From Martinezella rhizogenes (GTDB lineage Bacteria > Pseudomonadota > Alphaproteobacteria > Rhizobiales > Rhizobiaceae): a stretch of DNA of 64,000 nt. Both the position numbers and the translations under genes were made by a program. The stretch covers positions 558,001-622,000 of the forward strand of contig NZ_SGNY01000002.1 of the NCBI RefSeq assembly GCF_007002745.1, in the 5' to 3' direction. Shown here piece after piece: positions 61,161-64,000 of this stretch (positions are counted from its first letter, which is position 1; every line of letters begins with the position of its first letter). The notes beneath the pieces were generated by a model. It saw only the letters and a list, made by a program, of their open reading frames with translations, was not told where the DNA came from and searched no databases.

Positions 61161-62144
61161 ATGTTTCGCCCATTTGCCGCTTTTTCCCTGTCGCTTCTCG
61201 CCGCCCTGCCCGCTTTTGCCGAAAATACGGAAAAGCCGAAGCAGCTTGTCATCGTGTCCTTTGACGGTGCGGGCGACAATACGCTGTGGGAAAGAAGCCG
61301 GGCGACGGCGAAGGAGGTCGGCGCGCATTTCACCTATTTTCTCGCCTGCACGCTGGTCATGGACCGCAAGACCAGCGCCAAGACCTATCAGGGTCCGGGC
61401 CAGAAGGCCGGTCGCTCCAATGTCGGTTTCGGTCAGTCACCGGAAGAGGTGGAGACGCGGCTCAGAAACATCTGGGCCGCCTATCGTGAAGGTAACGAGA
61501 TCGGCAACCACACCTGCGGCCACTTCGATGGAGGCCAATGGACCGCCGAACAATGGGACGGCGAATTCACCACCTTCACCAGCACGCTGGAAAATGCCTG
61601 GCAGATGATCGGCAAGAAGGGCGAGGAGCCCGAAGGCTGGCGCAACATGGTGAAGAACATCAACGGTTTCCGTGCGCCCTATCTGTCGCAGGGACCGGCA
61701 CTGACCACCGCCCAGAAAAAACATGGCTTCGTTTACGATGCCACCAGCATCACCAAAGGGCCGGAATGGCCGGCGGAACGCGACGGTATCGAGCATTTCG
61801 GCCTGCCGCTCATTCCCGAAGGGCCGGGTAACCGCCCCATCATCGCCATGGACTACAATCTCTTCATCCGCCATTCAATCGGCGTCGAGACGCCGGATCG
61901 CGCCAGGGAATTTGAAGACCGCGCCTATACGGCCTTCCGCAACGCTTTCGACAGACAATACAATGGCGAGCGCATTCCGCTGCAGATGGGCTTTCATTTC
62001 GTGAAGATGAATGGCGGCGCCTATTGGAACGCTTATGAACGCCTGCTGCGCGAAGTCTGCCGGAAAGACGATGTCGCCTGCGTGAGTTATGCTGAGGCCA
62101 TGCCGATGATCGAGGCGCGGAAGAAGCAGAAAACCGAGGGGTAA
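61161..62144 (+). CDS. Exported polysaccharide deacetylase family protein
   Basis: This 327-aa protein has a signal peptide (MFRPFAAFSLSLLAALPAFAE) and a carbohydrate-esterase-4-like fold: VSFDGAGDN (the first catalytic Asp motif, usually TFDDG), NHTCGHFDG with the H-x3-H metal pair, and GFRAPYLSQGPA. The D-G-A-G-D in place of D-D-G is typical of a chitin-deacetylase-like subgroup. It may modify extracellular polysaccharide or peptidoglycan; activity is unproven. Downstream is the second 111-bp repeat. Confidence 0.87.
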   Translation: MFRPFAAFSLSLLAALPAFAENTEKPKQLVIVSFDGAGDNTLWERSRATAKEVGAHFTYFLACTLVMDRKTSAKTYQGPGQKAGRSNVGFGQSPEEVETRLRNIWAAYREGNEIGNHTCGHFDGGQWTAEQWDGEFTTFTSTLENAWQMIGKKGEEPEGWRNMVKNINGFRAPYLSQGPALTTAQKKHGFVYDATSITKGPEWPAERDGIEHFGLPLIPEGPGNRPIIAMDYNLFIRHSIGVETPDRAREFEDRAYTAFRNAFDRQYNGERIPLQMGFHFVKMNGGAYWNAYERLLREVCRKDDVACVSYAEAMPMIEARKKQKTEG

Positions 62145-62193
62145 ACTTCCTCACACTCTCCGTTTCGTGACAAAGGTCGAATACCTCTCCTCC

Positions 62194-62304
62194 GTCATGC
62201 CGGGCTCGACCCGGCATCCAGCCACGGCGCGTCTGCGCCGTGACAAGAGCCTTTTGCGATCAAGGACTTGATCGCGCTGGACCCCGGATCAAGTCCGGGG
62301 TGAC
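62194..62304. repeat. 111-bp RIME-like palindromic repeat, copy 2
   Basis: It has the same length and layout as 16518-16628, including the inner CACGGCGCGTCTGCGCCGTG and ends GTCATGCCGG.../...CCGGGGTGAC. Located between the convergent deacetylase and bacA genes. Confidence 0.85.
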
Positions 62305-62389
62305 GACGTGCGGATGAGGCAGTTCACCAAACACATCGTCTCCGTAGGACGTGCTCAAGACCTGAAGGCGGCCAATCGACCGCCTTTTC

Positions 62390-63658
62390 TCAGGGTTTGT
62401 TGGCCGCCAGTTCACCGGCTTCCGCTTCGCGCTGCAGATAACGCTCGTCGATGTCAGGCAGGGGCTTGTCGTCGATTGCCGCTTCGAAGGCGACAAGACG
62501 TTTGTGGATGGAAAGCAGTTCGATGATCGTCGTCCAGGAGTTGACCAGATACTGGAACGAATTACTGACCTGACCGAAGGCCGTGGCGATCTGCTGATAG
62601 ATACCATAGGTGATCTTGCCGGCGACGATGGTGGGAACGAGCATCAGGAGCAGGAACACCGCATCGGCCTGAATGTAGAAATACCGCGCCACGTTGAAAT
62701 AGAGATAGTGCCAGTACATGCGGAAATAGTTCTTCCGCACATTGGAGTAGAGCTCCTTGACTGTTGGCGGCTGGGCGCGGTCGGCGTGATCCTCGCCATA
62801 GACAAGTTCCTTACGATAGGCGGCTTCCACACGCTGATTGCGGAAGTTCAAACCGGGCAGTTTGATGCCGACCGTTGCAAGAAGCACCGTGCCGAATATC
62901 GACCAGACGATCGCCAGCCAGAACAGCGCATGCGGCACTTCGCCGATGATCGGCAATTCGGAGACATAGGAAGACAGCGCAAACAGGATCGGCAGGAAAA
63001 CGACGAGCGTCATCACCGAATTGATCAGGGTGATGCCCAATGCCTCAAGCGTGGAGGAGAACCGCATCGTATCTTCCTGAACGCGCTGGGAAGCACCTTC
63101 GATATGGCGCAGCTTTTCCCACTTGGACATGTAGAAATCGTTCATCGCGGTTCGCCAGCGGAAGATGTAGTGGCTGGTGAAGAAATCCGTCAGGATCGAA
63201 ACCGCCATGCTGAGAAAGGCAATCTTGGCGAAGACGATCTGGAGGCTGTAGAAATCCCAGACTTCGATACCCGGTTGTTTGGAAAGGGCATTTTGCAGAA
63301 GGTCGCCGAAAGGCCGCCGGAAATTGTTGATGACGACGGAAATCTGAACGCCGAAATAGGTCACCGCGATAATCAGCAGCGATCCCCAGATAGACCAGAG
63401 CTTCCAGGGGTGATCCTTGGCGATGACGGTCCAGACAACGCCGAATAACGCCAGGCACGATGCGAGATAGCCGTAAAAGAACAGATTTGCCGGAACCAGA
63501 AAATAGCTGAGATCGTAGGGTTCCTGCTCGGGCATCGCATAACCCCAGGACGCCCCTAGCCTTTCAAAGATGAAATACCAGGCAAGAATGGCGAAGAAGG
63601 CCCAAACGATGGCGGAGGTAAAGAAGGCTTTCGGCTTGGGAAAGAAGGAATGAAACAC
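62390..63658 (-). CDS. bacA: Peptide transporter BacA/SbmA
   Basis: This 422-aa inner-membrane protein of the SbmA/BacA family has about seven to eight helices (SAIVWAFFAILAWYFIF, LFFYGYLASCLALFGVVW, ISVVINNFRRPFGDLLQ, TLVVFLPILFALSS and others) and the conserved WRTAMNDFYMSKWEKLRHIEGASQRVQEDTM. It imports proline-rich or NCR antimicrobial peptides driven by H+, affects very-long-chain fatty-acid lipid A, and is essential for symbiosis in Sinorhizobium. No ABC ATPase domain is present. The length matches S. meliloti BacA (about 420 aa). Confidence 0.95.
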   Translation of the reverse strand: MFHSFFPKPKAFFTSAIVWAFFAILAWYFIFERLGASWGYAMPEQEPYDLSYFLVPANLFFYGYLASCLALFGVVWTVIAKDHPWKLWSIWGSLLIIAVTYFGVQISVVINNFRRPFGDLLQNALSKQPGIEVWDFYSLQIVFAKIAFLSMAVSILTDFFTSHYIFRWRTAMNDFYMSKWEKLRHIEGASQRVQEDTMRFSSTLEALGITLINSVMTLVVFLPILFALSSYVSELPIIGEVPHALFWLAIVWSIFGTVLLATVGIKLPGLNFRNQRVEAAYRKELVYGEDHADRAQPPTVKELYSNVRKNYFRMYWHYLYFNVARYFYIQADAVFLLLMLVPTIVAGKITYGIYQQIATAFGQVSNSFQYLVNSWTTIIELLSIHKRLVAFEAAIDDKPLPDIDERYLQREAEAGELAANKP

Positions 63659-63841
63659 GTTTTCGAACTCACGCGCGTTTGAAATCAGCCATTATTGGCG
63701 AAGCACTAGATGGCCCGAACCTAGGGCAGAAATTTGTGCACAGCAACGGAGAAGCGCGGACCTTAACAAGATGTAAGGCGAAGCTGGCGAAACGAGCCGC
63801 GATGGAACACCGCAGAAAAGCCGGCAGAGACGACCCGCTGC

Positions 63842-64000
63842 CTAACGCCGCCGCTCGGTAGCGAGCACCGGCAGCATCAGGAGAATGCTGACGACGAGCA
63901 CGGCGGAAGCAAGAATGCTGGGTGCGGTAAAACTGCCCGTCACCTCGGCAATCCAGCCGGCGGCCAGCGGCCCGACGATCTGGCCCGTTCCGAAGGCGGC
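63842..64000 (-). CDS. MFS transporter C-terminus (5' end outside window)
   Basis: The last 52 residues of a minus-strand protein: AAFGTGQIVGPLAAGWIAE, then a hydrophobic helix (SILASAVLVVSILLMLPVL) and a basic end (ATERRR). This is the final two-helix end of a YbfB/YjiJ- or sugar-porter-type MFS transporter. The start lies beyond base 64000, so subfamily and substrate cannot be given. It lies upstream of bacA on the same strand, 183 bp away. Confidence 0.75.
   Translation of the reverse strand, partial: AAFGTGQIVGPLAAGWIAEVTGSFTAPSILASAVLVVSILLMLPVLATERRR

Noticed and set aside
63679..63861. 60-codon plus-strand ORF upstream of bacA
   Set aside because: TTG start, no ribosome-binding site, overlaps the end of the MFS gene, no recognisable features.

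Overview
The window is about 60 % GC, gene-dense DNA that reads as the circular chromosome of an Agrobacterium-type alphaproteobacterium (Rhizobiales). This rests on several points. There is a fused TrpE-TrpG anthranilate synthase behind a Trp-Trp-Trp leader peptide. There is a choXWV choline ABC operon, a BacA/SbmA transporter and a NolR-like ArsR repressor. A TGA-N9-TCA (RirA/IRO-type) site precedes a heme receptor, and a Pho box precedes a GT4 glycosyltransferase resembling the Agrobacterium glycolipid synthase Agt. Rhizobial intergenic palindromic repeats are also present. No insertion sequence, prophage, CRISPR array, rRNA or tRNA gene was seen; most of the window is core or housekeeping DNA with a few accessory modules.

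Layout. 1-5.3 kb: the PhoU-like tail of a Na/Pi cotransporter, hemF, a DUF1059 gene, and a minus-strand DUF1285-NUDIX-CCA/poly(A) polymerase operon. 5.5-12.3 kb: a coupled MoxR-DUF58-BatA/DUF4159-VWA-like membrane operon. 12.4-20 kb: acetyltransferases, a LysR regulator divergent from a Tat-exported metallo-hydrolase, an MFS transporter, glutathionyl-hydroquinone reductase, a NUDIX enzyme and a metallophosphoesterase. 20-24 kb: leuA with a leucine-rich leader peptide and attenuator, a BrnT/BrnA toxin-antitoxin pair and a BenE transporter. 24-30 kb: a phytase-like esterase, an ECF sigma/NrsF anti-sigma pair divergent from a Met-rich MXKDX protein, a ClpP paralogue, a HupE/UreJ protein, a DUF2076 gene whose ribosome-binding site is buried in a hairpin, and queF. 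30-38 kb: a CDF metal transporter, a glyoxalase-fold protein, LivK, DUF3095, the NolR-like repressor, an AT-rich gap and choXWV. 38-46 kb: thymidine kinase, pseudoazurin, DUF2333, a LuxR solo, UPF0114, a heme receptor and an extensin-like protein. 46-56 kb: trpL-trpE(G), an HD-GYP protein, adenine deaminase, an AAC(6')-like acetyltransferase coupled to a GH13 alpha-glucosidase, a KDG-kinase-like enzyme and the Pho-box glycosyltransferase. 56-64 kb: YcxB-like and DUF2026-like proteins, der with a YfgM-like TPR protein, NnrU, a polysaccharide deacetylase, bacA and the end of an MFS transporter.

Regulation is the most informative part. Two amino-acid biosynthesis genes (leuA and trpE(G)) have the same leader layout: a promoter whose -10 box lies exactly 7 nt before the leader ATG, implying leaderless leader-peptide mRNAs, followed by alternative hairpins. 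The sigma factor and the divergent MXKDX gene share a GTAAC/CGAA promoter signature, suggesting one autoregulated stress regulon. The DUF2076 hairpin (13 bp, covering all of AAGGAGG) looks like a translational switch such as an RNA thermometer. Three intergenic palindromic repeat families (111, 158 and 112 bp) punctuate the window. Functions come from recognising motifs and families by eye; no database search was run.
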